35,505 nt of DNA from Bryobacterales bacterium (lineage in GTDB: Bacteria > Acidobacteriota > Terriglobia > Bryobacterales > Bryobacteraceae): the NCBI GenBank assembly GCA_003166865.1, contig PMUP01000025.1:191200-226704 (forward strand), given 5' to 3'. The position numbers were made by a program, and so were the translations under genes. Of this stretch, positions 14,086-23,578 are shown one piece after another. The number at the start of each line of letters is the position of its first letter. Within the stretch, counting starts at the first letter, position 1. The notes beneath the pieces are model-generated. The model did no database searches. It saw only the letters and a list, made by a program, of their open reading frames with translations, and had not been told where the DNA came from.

Positions 14086-14850
14086 ATGCATCAACTCCCG
14101 ATTGAGCAGCAGATTCTGCTATTTGTCGAGATCATCGCGCTCGCCATTCTGTGCATTCGAATGTGGATGGCGGGTCTGCACAAAGTTTACGTTTACTTCT
14201 TCGGATACTTATTATTGGAATTGCTCCAGGCTCTGATTCCCGTATTGGTGCCCGTGGAGAGCCGATTGTACCTGGATTTGTACTTGACGAGCCAGGCGCT
14301 CATTACGGCTTTCTATGCATTGGTGGTATTGGAGTTATACTCCAAGGTTCTGGGCGATTTACCCGGCATCGCTGGCACAGCGCGCCGCTATATCAAATTC
14401 ACGGTAGCCCTGGCAATCGTGATCGCAGTGCTTCCCTTGCGCCTGGAACGAGCCAAGACTACCGCACTTGGATACGTCACGTCTTTTGAGCAGACGGTCA
14501 TGTTCAGCCTGGTGATTTTCGTGCTCTTAGTAAGCGCCTTTCTCGTTTACTATCCCGTGCCTCTGGGGCGAAACGTGATTGTTTACTCGATGGGATATGC
14601 GGTGTTCTTTCTCACTCGCGCGACGTTCTCACTCATGCTCAATCTCGAACACTGGTGGGCCCGTCAGCTCAGCAGCATCGTCATGGGAGTCTCGGTGGCG
14701 TCTCTGATCTTTTGGATCATAGCCTTAAGCCGTAAAGGCGAGATCAAACGGGTCGTGGTTGGCCATCAATGGAATCCAGGTGACGAACAACGCTTGCTGG
14801 CGCAATTGGACGCGATCAATGCCAGCCTGCTGCGTGCTAGGGGAAAATAG
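14086..14850 (+). CDS. Hypothetical multi-helix membrane protein
   Basis: A 254-residue protein with about six or seven hydrophobic helices: 10-30 (LLFVEIIALAILCIRMWMAG), 37-53, 70-90, 105-122, 140-162, 170-190 and 200-220 (SIVMGVSVASLIFWIIALS). A 30-residue polar C-terminus follows (KGEIKRVVVGHQWNPGDEQR, LLAQLDAINASLLRA). The layout recalls the uncharacterised seven-helix proteins common in Acidobacteria; no catalytic motif is seen. The next gene has its own promoter, so the two may not be co-transcribed. Confidence 0.75.
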   Translation: MHQLPIEQQILLFVEIIALAILCIRMWMAGLHKVYVYFFGYLLLELLQALIPVLVPVESRLYLDLYLTSQALITAFYALVVLELYSKVLGDLPGIAGTARRYIKFTVALAIVIAVLPLRLERAKTTALGYVTSFEQTVMFSLVIFVLLVSAFLVYYPVPLGRNVIVYSMGYAVFFLTRATFSLMLNLEHWWARQLSSIVMGVSVASLIFWIIALSRKGEIKRVVVGHQWNPGDEQRLLAQLDAINASLLRARGK

Positions 14851-14909
14851 CCGCATTGCGAACTTTCCAATGTAACTGGAATTTACAATCAATAGCTACG
14901 AAAGTCTGG

Positions 14910-14938
14910 TTGCTTTTTGCGGAATGATCCGGTATCAT
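14910..14938 (+). promoter_or_regulatory. Sigma70-type promoter
   Basis: TTGCTT (14910-14915) and TATCAT (14933-14938) are 17 bases apart, ahead of a strong ribosome binding site (ACGGAGGTGAGCACTA-ATG) for the gene at 14968. Confidence 0.6.
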
Positions 14939-14967
14939 TTAGCGAAGATACACGGAGGTGAGCACTA

Positions 14968-15498
14968 ATGCTCCTCATTGCGATCAGCATCGTTTTGTTG
15001 GTTGCTTGTTTTGCGGGCTTGTTCTGGAGGCTCGCGTCTCGTTTTGACGCGCAGCAATGTACCGCCGAATGGCTGGACAGCTTCTCCTTGAAATGCTACG
15101 CCCCGATGGAACGGCTCCTCGATAATAGTGACTTGACTTTTCTCGCTTCTCAGCCCGGATATCGCCCGGCTATCGGCCAGCGCTTGATGGCGGGGCGGCG
15201 CCAGATCTTTCGCGCCTATCTGCGTCTGCTGGTGCGCGACTTTAATCAATTGATCGGGATTGGAAAGCTCATGGTCGTTTATTCCAATCAGGACCAACAG
15301 GAATTCGCGCGCAGCCTGCGGCGCCAACAGGTAAAATTTTACGCTCGAGTCTGCGCTCTGCAACTTCAACTGGTCCTCTATCCGTTGGGCTGGACCTCGG
15401 TGGATGCCCGCGATCTGCTGGCTGCCCTGGGGGCCATGCGAACAAAAGTGCTGCAATTATCTTCCCGGCCTGGACCAGCTTTGGTCCGCTGGGCCTAA
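14968..15498 (+). CDS. Hypothetical membrane-anchored protein
   Basis: A 176-residue protein. Residues 1-23 form one hydrophobic helix (MLLIAISIVLLVACFAGLFW), so it is likely anchored at the N-terminus with the rest in one compartment. The remainder is helical: FDAQQCTAEWLDSFSLKCYA, PMERLLDNSDLTFLASQPGY, RLLVRDFNQLIGIGKLMVVY, QQVKFYARVCALQLQLVLYP. GGAGGTG lies 9 bases before the ATG, making the start secure. No family is recognised. It has its own promoter and is followed by a dispersed repeat. Confidence 0.75.
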   Translation: MLLIAISIVLLVACFAGLFWRLASRFDAQQCTAEWLDSFSLKCYAPMERLLDNSDLTFLASQPGYRPAIGQRLMAGRRQIFRAYLRLLVRDFNQLIGIGKLMVVYSNQDQQEFARSLRRQQVKFYARVCALQLQLVLYPLGWTSVDARDLLAALGAMRTKVLQLSSRPGPALVRWA

Positions 15499-15507
15499 GA
15501 TCCGTTA

Positions 15508-15566
15508 CCAAGCCGCGACTACTAAGCCGCGGCCGTGCGCCCCGTTAAAGGGCTGAGGGAGCGGTC
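15508..15566 (+). repeat. Dispersed AGCCGCG repeat, copy C
   Basis: CCAAGCCGCGACTACTAAGCCGCGGCCGT, then an insert of about 18 bases relative to the other copies, then GAGGGAGCGGTCC. The doubled AGCCGCG spaced by TACT is shared with copy A. It lies between two 3' ends (15498 and 15568). Confidence 0.6.
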
Positions 15567-15567
15567 C

Positions 15568-16302
15568 TCAATCGCAAATCGCCTTGAGCATCTGCTTGGC
15601 TTCTTTCAGCCGTGGAAACTGTTTCTCGGCGTCCTTGAACTCGCGCGTGTGTACGCAACGGCGAGCGCCGCGATGCTCCACGGGAAACCGCAGATGCAGC
15701 ATTTCATGGAACAGCACATATTCCACGGCTAGCTGTGGAACCCGAATGCTGTCCAGCAGCCGGTTCAAGATGATCGCGTTGTGCGACGGATCGTAGTGCC
15801 CTAATGTCGCGCGCGAAGGCCGCCGGCTCCAGCCCAGCAACGGCTGCGCCATCCAGCCATGAAAATATGCCACGTTCAACTCTTCAAAAATCTCTGCGAG
15901 GTCATAGGCATCGCCTTTGGGTCCGGACACGAATTTGCGTCCGCGTGACTGCTTCACCAATTGAAGGCTGCGGCGCATTTCCTTGCCATTGAGGTAGCGC
16001 CGGTAGCGTTCGGCATGCATCCGCGGCACTGGACGGCGCAACAGCTTGGCCATCAGAATATTCGCAAGCGATTCCAGGATGGCTGCCGGCGCGCCCTCCA
16101 GCACATCGGTGATGCGGAACTCCAGGCCCGCTTCGTCCCAGCGGACAAAACTGTTGGCGTTGGCGAATTGGCAGAATCTCACGCGGACTTGGGGCACTGC
16201 GGTGCGCGGCCGGAACTCACGGAAAACTCGCGCCAACATTTCCTCAGGCGTTTCGAAGAAAATTGCGGATTGCAGCACGCTTTCAGAATACATGTTTGTC
16301 AT
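15568..16302 (-). CDS. SprT-like zinc metallopeptidase
   Basis: The 244-residue protein has the zinc-binding motif HEMLH at 199-203 within VEYVLFHEMLHLRFPVEH, and a third likely ligand, His218, in CVHTREF. The stretch SRATLGHYDPSHNAIILNRLL before it is typical of SprT/WLM-like peptidases. The N-terminal half (1-120) is a less conserved domain with ESLANILMAKLLRRPVP. There is no signal peptide, so it acts in the cytoplasm. Related proteins cleave DNA-bound or damaged proteins, but the substrate here is unknown. It starts 8 bases after the stop of the sugar kinase gene, so it is probably the last gene of a kinase-PfkB-peptidase operon. Confidence 0.82.
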   Translation of the reverse strand: MTNMYSESVLQSAIFFETPEEMLARVFREFRPRTAVPQVRVRFCQFANANSFVRWDEAGLEFRITDVLEGAPAAILESLANILMAKLLRRPVPRMHAERYRRYLNGKEMRRSLQLVKQSRGRKFVSGPKGDAYDLAEIFEELNVAYFHGWMAQPLLGWSRRPSRATLGHYDPSHNAIILNRLLDSIRVPQLAVEYVLFHEMLHLRFPVEHRGARRCVHTREFKDAEKQFPRLKEAKQMLKAICD

Positions 16303-16310
16303 GAAAGCGA

Positions 16311-17321
16311 CTATCTTTGGATGCGCGCCGAGCCGCCCTGGGCGAGGGCCCGCACGTCGGCCAGTTTGGCCATCGTGGTATCGCCGGGGAAGGTGGTGAG
16401 AAGCGCGCCGTGCGCCCAGCCCAGCCGCAGCGCGTCATCCGGCGTTTCACCGGCCAGCAAACCGTAGAAGAATCCGGCCGCGAATCCGTCTCCGCCGCCC
16501 ACTCGATCGTAGACGTCGAGTTCGCAGGTGGGCGCGGTATAGGTCTGGCCGTCGATCCAAGCGGTGGCGCTCCAGCTATGCCGGTTGGCGGAATGGACCT
16601 GGCGCAACGTCGTGGCCACGATCTTGATCTGTGGATACATCTTCACCGCGTCGTCGACGCTTGGTACCCCCACCAACACATCGACATGTTGTGCGATACG
16701 TCGAAGCACGGCTTCGGCGCGATCGACTCCGCCGCAAGCCTTCCACAACTTCTCGCGAAAGTTGAGATCGAACGAGACCACAGCGCCGGCAGCTTTGGCC
16801 GCCTGCATGCCTTCGATGATGAGTTCGGCGGTGGTGTTCGACAGCGCCGCGAAAATCCCGCCGCTATGGAACCAGCGCACGCCGCGGGCGAATATGCTCT
16901 GCCAATCGAAGTCTCCCGGTTTGAGCAGCGCGGCGGCTTCGTTCGCGCGATTGTAGAAAACCACCGGCGGCCGCACGCCGTATCCGCGATCGCTGTATAC
17001 CGCCGCCATGTTCGGCCCGCTGACGCCGTCGTGGTCAAAATACTTGTAAAACGGCTGCACGCCCATGGCCCGCACACGTTCGGCGATCAGGTCGCCGATG
17101 GGATAGTTGACCATGGCGGCCGCAATGCCAGTGGGGATGCCAAAGCAATCCGCGAGATTCGCCGCGACGTTGAATTCGCCGCCGCTGACGTGGATCTTGC
17201 ATTCGGTCGCCTTGCGGAACGGAACCACCCCCGGATCCAAGCGGTACACCAGTGCGCCGAGCGACAGCAAACCGAGCGCGCCTTCTTTTGGGATGCTGAG
17301 GCCGTATCGTGTAGGGTCCAT
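16311..17321 (-). CDS. PfkB-family carbohydrate kinase (KDG kinase-like)
   Basis: The product has 336 residues. The N-terminal substrate-binding part contains HVSGGEFNVAANLADCFGIP (44-63), and the C-terminal ATP-binding motif is DRVGGGDGFAAGFFYGLLAG, with the catalytic Asp at about 278. The usual motif is GAGD; here it is GGGD, which is tolerated in some members. SFDLNFREKLW (183-193) is typical of 2-keto-3-deoxygluconate and fructokinase types. The protein phosphorylates a sugar or sugar acid in the cytoplasm; the exact substrate is inferred. Its ATG follows the TAA of the upstream Ser/Thr kinase with no gap (TAA|ATG), so the two are translationally coupled. Confidence 0.85.
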   Translation of the reverse strand: MDPTRYGLSIPKEGALGLLSLGALVYRLDPGVVPFRKATECKIHVSGGEFNVAANLADCFGIPTGIAAAMVNYPIGDLIAERVRAMGVQPFYKYFDHDGVSGPNMAAVYSDRGYGVRPPVVFYNRANEAAALLKPGDFDWQSIFARGVRWFHSGGIFAALSNTTAELIIEGMQAAKAAGAVVSFDLNFREKLWKACGGVDRAEAVLRRIAQHVDVLVGVPSVDDAVKMYPQIKIVATTLRQVHSANRHSWSATAWIDGQTYTAPTCELDVYDRVGGGDGFAAGFFYGLLAGETPDDALRLGWAHGALLTTFPGDTTMAKLADVRALAQGGSARIQR

Positions 17322-19937
17322 TTATTTCGCCGCGAGATTGCCCATCAGGCTCTGGTAGCGCGGATCGTCGCGAAGGTTCTTTAGAGCGGGTTCACCACGC
17401 ACCTCATCCAAAGGCTGGCCACCGTGAATAGCGCCAGTGAGAGCGGCCAGGGCTTCGGTCCGCTTGCCCGCGAGTTCATACACCAACGCCGCTTCCCAAA
17501 GAACTTTCCGGCTGCCGGGCGCGATGCCGCGGGCCTTTTGAATATTGGCGAGGGCCTTGAGCTTGTCGCCAAGCTTGGCCTGATACAGCGCCACCACGCT
17601 GAGAGTTTCGCCATCATTGGCATTCACGGTCAGACGCCGCTGTCCTAGTTGAACCGCGCGCTGGTAGGCGAGATTGGCGTCGGCACGCTGGCCTGCGCAG
17701 GCGTACGCGTCCCCCAAGTTGCCCCACATTTGTTCGCTGTTCGGCGCAAGTTCTGAGGCCTGCTTCATCAAGGGAACGGCTTCGGCGCAGCGCCCGAGGA
17801 AGAAGTAGATGGTTCCGAGATTGGTGTAAGCGGGAGCGGTTTTGCGCAGCGCGAGCGATTGTTCGAAGCTTTTAGCGGCGGCTTCATACTGCCCAGCCAT
17901 GGCATGGGTGGCTCCGAGATTGGTGTAGCCCTGGCTGTTATCGGGTGCCAATTCGGTGATTTTGCCAAAGATAGGAATGGCTTCCTGGTATCGGCCACGC
18001 CGATAGTAAAATCCCCCCAGGGAATTGAAGCTGGTCCAATCGTCTGGACGCAGCCGGGCGGCGGCCTGGAAGGAAGATTCGGCTTGGTCGAGCTTGCCCA
18101 TGGCTTCGTGCACTGCGCCGAGTTCGTTGAACACGCTCGGGTTGGAGGGTTCCAGTTGGCGCGCCTTTTCCAAGGCATCCAGAGCGAGTTGATGATGCCC
18201 GGCGCCTTCCTCTATGATGCCGAGCGTCAAGTACACCGGGGCGATCTGGTTGTTGAGTTTGAGCGCGAGCTGGCAATTCTCGCGCGCCGGGTCCACCCAC
18301 TTGGTGTCGCTGGTCTCACGGTATTTGCGCCAGTAAGCTTCGCCCAGGCCGGCGTAAGCGAGCGCGTATTTCGAATCCAGCGCAGTGGCTTGCTGGAACA
18401 TTTGAATCGCTTGATCGATGTCGCCGCGGCCGCGCCGCTGCAAATGTCCGCGCGCCTGCAAATACAAATCGTACGCGCCCGACGTCCCGGTCTCACCGGC
18501 CGCCAGCGCCTGACGCTCGCGCGTACCAAGCTCGAGTTCGAGCATGCCGGCAATCTCTTGCACCACGGAGTCCTGCAGGCCGGCTTCCTCACTGATGGGC
18601 CGCTGGATCTCGCGCGAGCGCAGCTGCCGCATGCTGTTGGCGTCCACCAAGTTGGCTCTGAGATGCACGTGATCATGATCGCGCTGCACACTGCCGGTGA
18701 TCACCAGATTCGCACCCAGGGCTCGTCGCGCTTCTCCTGGACTCGACAGCCCTTCGCGCCGGACTTCGCTGGCCGGCACCACCCAAAGCGATCCATGGAA
18801 TTGCGACAGTTCGGTGAGCTCGCTGGTGAGGGCCTCCATCACGCCGTCGCAAAAGGCTTCGTTGTCACGATTGCCCCCAATATTGCGAAAGGGCAGCACG
18901 GCGATCTTCTTTTCCGCGGGCACGCGATTCATCCAGCGCGGCGCGAAACGCCAGGCCAGGACCGCCAGCAGCAACAGCAGGCTCGCTGCGAGGGCGGCTA
19001 TTCCGAAGATCTTGCGGCGGTCGACTCTACGGGCGCCCAGCGTGCGGGAGATTTTGCTGGCGGAGATCTTGCTGGCTTCCACGCCGGTCTCCAATTGCCA
19101 CGAGATCGCCTTGAGATCCTGCAACAGCTCGCCGGCGCTCTGGTAGCGCTGCTCGGGATCTTTTTCCAAAGCCTTCTCCACCACTTGTCCGAGTGCCGGC
19201 GGCAATTCGGGACGCATCCGGCTCAACGCGGGCGCGGGCGTATGAACGATCTCGTATAGCAACCCGACTTGGGAGGCGGCCTGGAACGGCAACGTGCCGG
19301 TGAACATTTGATACAGCACCACCCCCAACGAAAAGATATCGGAGCGCGGGCCAACGCCGCCGCCATGCGCCTGTTCCGGCGACATGTACGCCAGAGTCCC
19401 CACCACGGTGCCGGGCCGCGTGAGGAACGCCATGGTGGAGGTGGTGGCGCTGGCGTCAACCGAGGGCTCTTCAATCAGGGCAATGCCGAAATCCAGCAGC
19501 TTGACTAGTCCCGATTCATTGACCATGATGTTGGCCGGCTTGACGTCTCGATGAGTGATTCCGACGGCGTGCGCGGCCGCCAATGCCGAGGCGGTTTGCG
19601 AAGCGTAGTCCAGAGCCCGGGACAGCTCCATGCCCACGGTGGGAACCAATTCACGCAACGTTGCGCCGCGAATGTATTCCATGGCGATGTAATCCACGCC
19701 AGCGACGGACTCGATCTCGTAAATCGTAACGATGTTGGGATGGTTGAGCGCGGAAGCGGCTTTGGCTTCCCGGGCGAAGCGGTCGCGCCGCCGGGGGTTG
19801 GCCATCTGCTCGGGCGTCAGAATCTTGAGCGCGACCAGGCGGTCGAGTTTGAGATCGCGGGCGCGATAGACCACACCCATGCCTCCTTCGCCCAGTTTTT
19901 CCAGGATTTCGAAATGCGAGATGGTCCGGCCAACCAT
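17322..19937 (-). CDS. Transmembrane Ser/Thr protein kinase with TPR region
   Basis: An 871-residue protein. Residues 9-270 are a PknB-type kinase: glycine loop LGEGGMGVVYRARD, catalytic Lys38 in VALKIL, HRDVKPANIMV, LLDFGIAL, then MSPEQAHGG. A transmembrane helix follows at about 312-332 (IAALAASLLLLLAVLAWRFA). The outer part opens with a FlgO/TolB-N-like domain (KKIAVLPFRNIGGNRDNEAF, GANLVITGSVQRDHDHVHLR) and then at least nine TPR units (for example ALAYAGLGEAYWRKYRETSD, SVFNELGAVHEAMGKLDQAE). It likely senses an envelope protein or complex through the TPRs and phosphorylates cytoplasmic targets. It is the first gene of an operon with the PfkB kinase, directly joined to it. Confidence 0.93.
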   Translation of the reverse strand: MVGRTISHFEILEKLGEGGMGVVYRARDLKLDRLVALKILTPEQMANPRRRDRFAREAKAASALNHPNIVTIYEIESVAGVDYIAMEYIRGATLRELVPTVGMELSRALDYASQTASALAAAHAVGITHRDVKPANIMVNESGLVKLLDFGIALIEEPSVDASATTSTMAFLTRPGTVVGTLAYMSPEQAHGGGVGPRSDIFSLGVVLYQMFTGTLPFQAASQVGLLYEIVHTPAPALSRMRPELPPALGQVVEKALEKDPEQRYQSAGELLQDLKAISWQLETGVEASKISASKISRTLGARRVDRRKIFGIAALAASLLLLLAVLAWRFAPRWMNRVPAEKKIAVLPFRNIGGNRDNEAFCDGVMEALTSELTELSQFHGSLWVVPASEVRREGLSSPGEARRALGANLVITGSVQRDHDHVHLRANLVDANSMRQLRSREIQRPISEEAGLQDSVVQEIAGMLELELGTRERQALAAGETGTSGAYDLYLQARGHLQRRGRGDIDQAIQMFQQATALDSKYALAYAGLGEAYWRKYRETSDTKWVDPARENCQLALKLNNQIAPVYLTLGIIEEGAGHHQLALDALEKARQLEPSNPSVFNELGAVHEAMGKLDQAESSFQAAARLRPDDWTSFNSLGGFYYRRGRYQEAIPIFGKITELAPDNSQGYTNLGATHAMAGQYEAAAKSFEQSLALRKTAPAYTNLGTIYFFLGRCAEAVPLMKQASELAPNSEQMWGNLGDAYACAGQRADANLAYQRAVQLGQRRLTVNANDGETLSVVALYQAKLGDKLKALANIQKARGIAPGSRKVLWEAALVYELAGKRTEALAALTGAIHGGQPLDEVRGEPALKNLRDDPRYQSLMGNLAAK

Positions 19938-19976
19938 GTCGGTGAAAGAGCGCGAGAGCGCATTCCTGGCGGTGGT

Positions 19977-20351
19977 CTACGGGTCGAGGACGATCTCCGG
20001 ATCGTTCAACTGCGCCTGGCGCGCGGTGGCGCTCTGGTAGTGATACGATTTGCAACCCGGGTCGCCCGCTTTGTCGCACACCGCTTTCACCGTGCAGGCG
20101 CGCCCGTTGCGGAATTGCTTGCCCTCGGCGCAGGGGCTATCGCCCGTGAATTTGACGTACCAGGGTTTCTTCGCGTCGCTCTGACGCACCCAGGAGATTT
20201 TGTCGCCCTTCTTAGCGTGATGCTGCTGGTGCTCGGGCACGACTTTGCCGGTGTCATCGATGCGGAGCTGGTGCGGGTCCTGCGCGAGCGCCATGAATGA
20301 AGCACACAGCCATGCACCAAGAGTGAGGGCAGTGAGAAAGGCTTGTCTCAT
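19977..20351 (-). CDS. Exported cupredoxin-like protein
   Basis: The start at 20351 is preferred because it opens directly on a signal peptide (MRQAFLTALTLGAWLCASFM, cut after MALAQ); the longer frame to 20396 would add a non-signal extension. The mature domain of about 100 residues has KKGDKISWVRQSDAKKPWYV, then cysteines at SPCAEG, RACTVKAVC and GDPGCKSYHY, ending NDPEIVLDP. The strand pattern and DPEI ending resemble plastocyanin/azurin-like folds, but a clear type I copper ligand set is not visible, so copper binding is uncertain. Four cysteines could form two disulfides. It lies between two divergent Ser/Thr kinase genes. Confidence 0.6.
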   Translation of the reverse strand: MRQAFLTALTLGAWLCASFMALAQDPHQLRIDDTGKVVPEHQQHHAKKGDKISWVRQSDAKKPWYVKFTGDSPCAEGKQFRNGRACTVKAVCDKAGDPGCKSYHYQSATARQAQLNDPEIVLDP

Positions 20352-20419
20352 CAACCGCCCAGTATAGCTTAATGGTGACTGGCGGCTGCTGCGCATACGG
20401 TAAGATTGTTCGAACCGCC

Positions 20420-23068
20420 ATGCCCCTGTCCGCCGGAACGCGTTTGGGACCCTACGAGGTTGTCGCGCCCATCGGCGCCGGCGGCATGGGCGAGGTGTAT
20501 CGAGCGAAAGACACTCGCCTGGACCGCACGGTCGCGGTCAAGATCCTGCCAAGCCATCTTTCCGACAATCCCGAAGCCAGGCAGCGTTTCGACCGTGAAG
20601 CCCGCGCCATTTCTTCTCTGAACCATCCCAACATTTGCACCCTGCATGATGTCGGGCATCAGGACGGCGTCGACTTCCTGGTCATGGAGTTTCTGGAGGG
20701 GGAGACGCTGGCTGATCGCTTGGCGAAGGGCCCGCTCCCGACCGAGCAGGTGCTCAAGTACGGCATTGAAATTTGCGAGGGGCTGGATCGAGCGCACAAG
20801 AGCGGCGTCGTACATCGCGACCTGAAACCGGGAAACGTGATGCTCACCAAGACCGGCGCGAAGCTGATGGATTTCGGTCTGGCCAAAGCGACCACTCCTG
20901 GGGGCCCGGTTCCGGCTTCCAGTTTGACGATGACGATTGCCGAACAACCGCTTACCGCGCGGGGCACCATCGTGGGAACGTTCCAGTACATGTCTCCGGA
21001 GCAGACTGAAGGCAAGGAAGCCGATGCGCGTTCCGACATCTTTGCCCTGGGCGCGATGCTGTACGAGATGATCACAGGCAAGCGGGCGTTCACCGGGAAG
21101 AGTCAGGCCAGCATGGTGGCGGCAATTTTGGCTTCCGAGCCGACGCCGATTTCGGTGGCGCAGCCGATGACCCCGCCGGCGCTGGCGCAGCTAGTGAAAA
21201 CTTGCCTGGCCAAGGACCCGGAAGAGCGCTTCCAAACGGTGCACGATCTGAAGCTGCAATTGAAATGGATCGCGGAGGCCTCTTCCAGTCAATTGGCCGC
21301 GCCCGCCCAGGTACGCGCCCGCCGCGTGTTGCAGAAGCGCACGTTGCTGATCGCCGCCGTCGCGGGTTGGATTCTGGCCGCTGCGGCTCTCGCTATTATT
21401 TTCCTATCCAGCCGCTCCCAGCTTGCAGAGGCACGGCGGCCGACGACGGCATCCTGGCTGCCACCCAGAGATATCGAATTCGCCCCCGTTTACGACGGTG
21501 CGCTGGCACTTTCGCCGGATGGTTCGAAACTCGCGTTCCTGACCGGTGGCCCTGGCGAAGCAAAGTTGTGGATCCGCGACGTAACCACTGGGACGGTGCG
21601 CCAGGTCGAAGAAGTCAAGCAGCCGACATTTCCCTTCTGGTCGCCCGATGGCAAGTACATCGGTTTCTTTTCGGCGGCGAAGTTGAAGAAGGTAGCGCTG
21701 GCCGGCGGACCTGTGCAAGTACTCTGCGATGCACCCGAAGGCCGCGGCGCGTCATGGAACGCGCGTGGGGTGATCATCTTCACCCCAAACTTTGCCGCCC
21801 CCCTCTTCAAGGTGCCCGAGGGAGGCGGCTCGCCCGAGAAGATCACGGACCCGAAGCCAGGTTGGACCCATCGCAATCCATACTTTCTACCCGACGGCGA
21901 TCACTTCCTGTTCATTGCTCGCGACCCAAGCGGGAGCATAGGTGCGCTCTACGGCGCCTCGCTCTCCGGCGAGAGACCGCGCCAGATACTGGAGCGCGCG
22001 TCGAACGTGCAATATTCTGAAGGGTACCTGCTGTACCTGCGCGAGGCGGTGCTGGTGGCGCGGCGTTTCGATCCGAAATCGCTCAAGTTCAATGGCGACC
22101 CTGCACCCGTGGCTGAAAAGCTGGACTATTGGAACCCGCGCGACCTGGCTGCCTTCACGGTCGCGCACGGCACGCTCGTTTTCCGCCATGGATCATTGCA
22201 GAAGACTCAGCCCATGTGGGTGGACCGTACCGGCAAGGAGCTGGGCCGGTTTGGCGAGCCTGGCCTATATTCGTCACCGCAGCCATCCCCGGACGGCTCC
22301 CTGGTCGGGCTGGTGCGATCGGATCCTGACACGGGCAGGGGAGACGTTTGGATCGTCGATACCAGACGGAACACTGTGTCGCGCAGCACATTCGCCGAAG
22401 GGCCTGACGTTCGGTACGCGTTTTCTCCAGACGCGAAGAAGATTGTCGTCAGCACCATTGCGGAAGCGGCCTCGGCGGGACTGTGGATCCAGCCGGCAAG
22501 TGGTTCCGGTGACCAGGAGAAATTGGAGGCTCCCCAAGACTATCCCGTGGTGACAAGCTGGTCTCCCAACGGCCGCTATCTTTTCATCGTGCGCCAGAAC
22601 AATGCCACGCGGGACGACATCGACTACATTGATCTGAACGGCGACAGGAAATCGACTCCTTTCCTCCATTCGCCTGCCAATGAAGACAACGCTGTTCTGT
22701 CGCCGAACGGCAAATGGCTCGCCTATGACTCCGACGAGTCCGGAAGGGTTGAAGTCTATGTGACCGCATTCCCCGGTTCCGGAGGAAAATGGCAGGCTTC
22801 CAGCGGTGGCGGTGGTTTCCCCTGGTGGAGCGCGGATGGAAAGCAACTCTACTACACCAGCGGGGAGAAGCTCATGTCGGCGCCAATTCAGAACGTCGAA
22901 ACATTCGAATTCGGAGCGGCGGCCGCGCTACCGATCCACTTGAACGATTTCGCCACGCTCGGGCCGCCGGCGCCCGGCGAACGGTTCCCTGCTCTGAAGC
23001 CAATTAGCGGAGGCCAGTCGCAGGCTCAAGAAGTGATCTTCAACTGGACCGGAATATTGAAGAAGTAG
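20420..23068 (+). CDS. Transmembrane Ser/Thr protein kinase with TolB/PD40 beta-propeller
   Basis: The start [14 protein letters not shown] at 20420 is chosen because related acidobacterial kinases begin this way; an ATG at 20372 gives an unlikely extension. The product has 882 residues. The kinase domain spans about 12-275: [53 protein letters not shown] transmembrane helix at about 301-320 ([20 protein letters not shown]) leads to an outer domain of repeated LSPDG/WSPDG blades, typical of WD40-like (PD40) propellers ([48 protein letters not shown]). It probably binds a periplasmic ligand through the propeller and signals by phosphorylation. No Shine-Dalgarno precedes the ATG; a TAAGAT 13 bases before it suggests a very short leader. 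Confidence 0.92.
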   Translation: MPLSAGTRLGPYEVVAPIGAGGMGEVYRAKDTRLDRTVAVKILPSHLSDNPEARQRFDREARAISSLNHPNICTLHDVGHQDGVDFLVMEFLEGETLADRLAKGPLPTEQVLKYGIEICEGLDRAHKSGVVHRDLKPGNVMLTKTGAKLMDFGLAKATTPGGPVPASSLTMTIAEQPLTARGTIVGTFQYMSPEQTEGKEADARSDIFALGAMLYEMITGKRAFTGKSQASMVAAILASEPTPISVAQPMTPPALAQLVKTCLAKDPEERFQTVHDLKLQLKWIAEASSSQLAAPAQVRARRVLQKRTLLIAAVAGWILAAAALAIIFLSSRSQLAEARRPTTASWLPPRDIEFAPVYDGALALSPDGSKLAFLTGGPGEAKLWIRDVTTGTVRQVEEVKQPTFPFWSPDGKYIGFFSAAKLKKVALAGGPVQVLCDAPEGRGASWNARGVIIFTPNFAAPLFKVPEGGGSPEKITDPKPGWTHRNPYFLPDGDHFLFIARDPSGSIGALYGASLSGERPRQILERASNVQYSEGYLLYLREAVLVARRFDPKSLKFNGDPAPVAEKLDYWNPRDLAAFTVAHGTLVFRHGSLQKTQPMWVDRTGKELGRFGEPGLYSSPQPSPDGSLVGLVRSDPDTGRGDVWIVDTRRNTVSRSTFAEGPDVRYAFSPDAKKIVVSTIAEAASAGLWIQPASGSGDQEKLEAPQDYPVVTSWSPNGRYLFIVRQNNATRDDIDYIDLNGDRKSTPFLHSPANEDNAVLSPNGKWLAYDSDESGRVEVYVTAFPGSGGKWQASSGGGGFPWWSADGKQLYYTSGEKLMSAPIQNVETFEFGAAAALPIHLNDFATLGPPAPGERFPALKPISGGQSQAQEVIFNWTGILKK

Positions 23069-23080
23069 CTCGAGGGGGGC

Positions 23081-23307
23081 ATGACAAAGTCACTCGTCGT
23101 TGGCTTGTTGCTTGCGACATGTGGGATCGTGCCGCTAGCGGGATGACGGCGGGAGGAGGAGGAGTGGATATCAGCATGTCCAGGCACATTGCGATTCGTC
23201 CCGTTCAGGCCGAGTACTTCCTGACGAAATTCCCCGATGGCAACAACGACCGGCAGAACAACTTCTGGTTTAGCGCCGGAATCATCCTCGGATTTGGCGG
23301 GAAGTAG
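23081..23307 (+). pseudogene. Deleted outer-membrane beta-barrel protein gene
   Basis: An ATG at 23081, after a GAGGGGGG ribosome binding site, gives a signal peptide (MTKSLVVGLLLATCGIVPLA) and then stops at TGA 23146. A second frame, from about 23145, gives the C-terminal end of an outer-membrane barrel: GGGVDISMSRHIAIRPVQAE, YFLTKFPDG, then RQNNFWFSAGIILGFGGK-stop. The FSAGIILGFGGK ending is typical of OmpA-like porins. The middle, normally well over 100 residues, is missing and the join is out of frame. So an internal deletion fused the two ends. It lies 12 bases after the kinase gene stop, and may once have been co-transcribed with it. Confidence 0.8.
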
Positions 23308-23578
23308 TTTTCCTCCAGCCGGGCATATGGGGCGTTCGCTGGTGGGAAGGGGATTTATCGACAGAAATCCTGCGGGTCACATTCTCAGAGTGGCCGACGA
23401 TCCACCCGGAGCAGCCGTTGCCTGACGCAAACGCGTTTATCGGTCCAGATCCGCCAATTTGGGCGCCGGCTTTCAGAGCCGTCAGTTGCTACGAGGGTTC
23501 TAAGCACCGCTGCTGTCTAGCTGCCGTTGTCCCCGTTCGACGGATGACCGGCAGTTGCGGCGCCTCCTCGCAGCTTAA

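Noticed and set aside
16317-17384. 355-codon plus-strand frame opposite the PfkB kinase
   Set aside because: Antisense shadow; the PfkB motifs on the minus strand are unambiguous.
17859-19259. 466-codon plus-strand open frame opposite the Ser/Thr kinase-TPR gene
   Set aside because: It is the shadow of a GC-rich gene; its translation has no domain, and the opposite frame holds clear kinase and TPR motifs.
23308-23578. Possible remnant frames between the deleted barrel gene and the CHAT gene
   Set aside because: No segment resembles a known protein, and short frames are interrupted in every phase.
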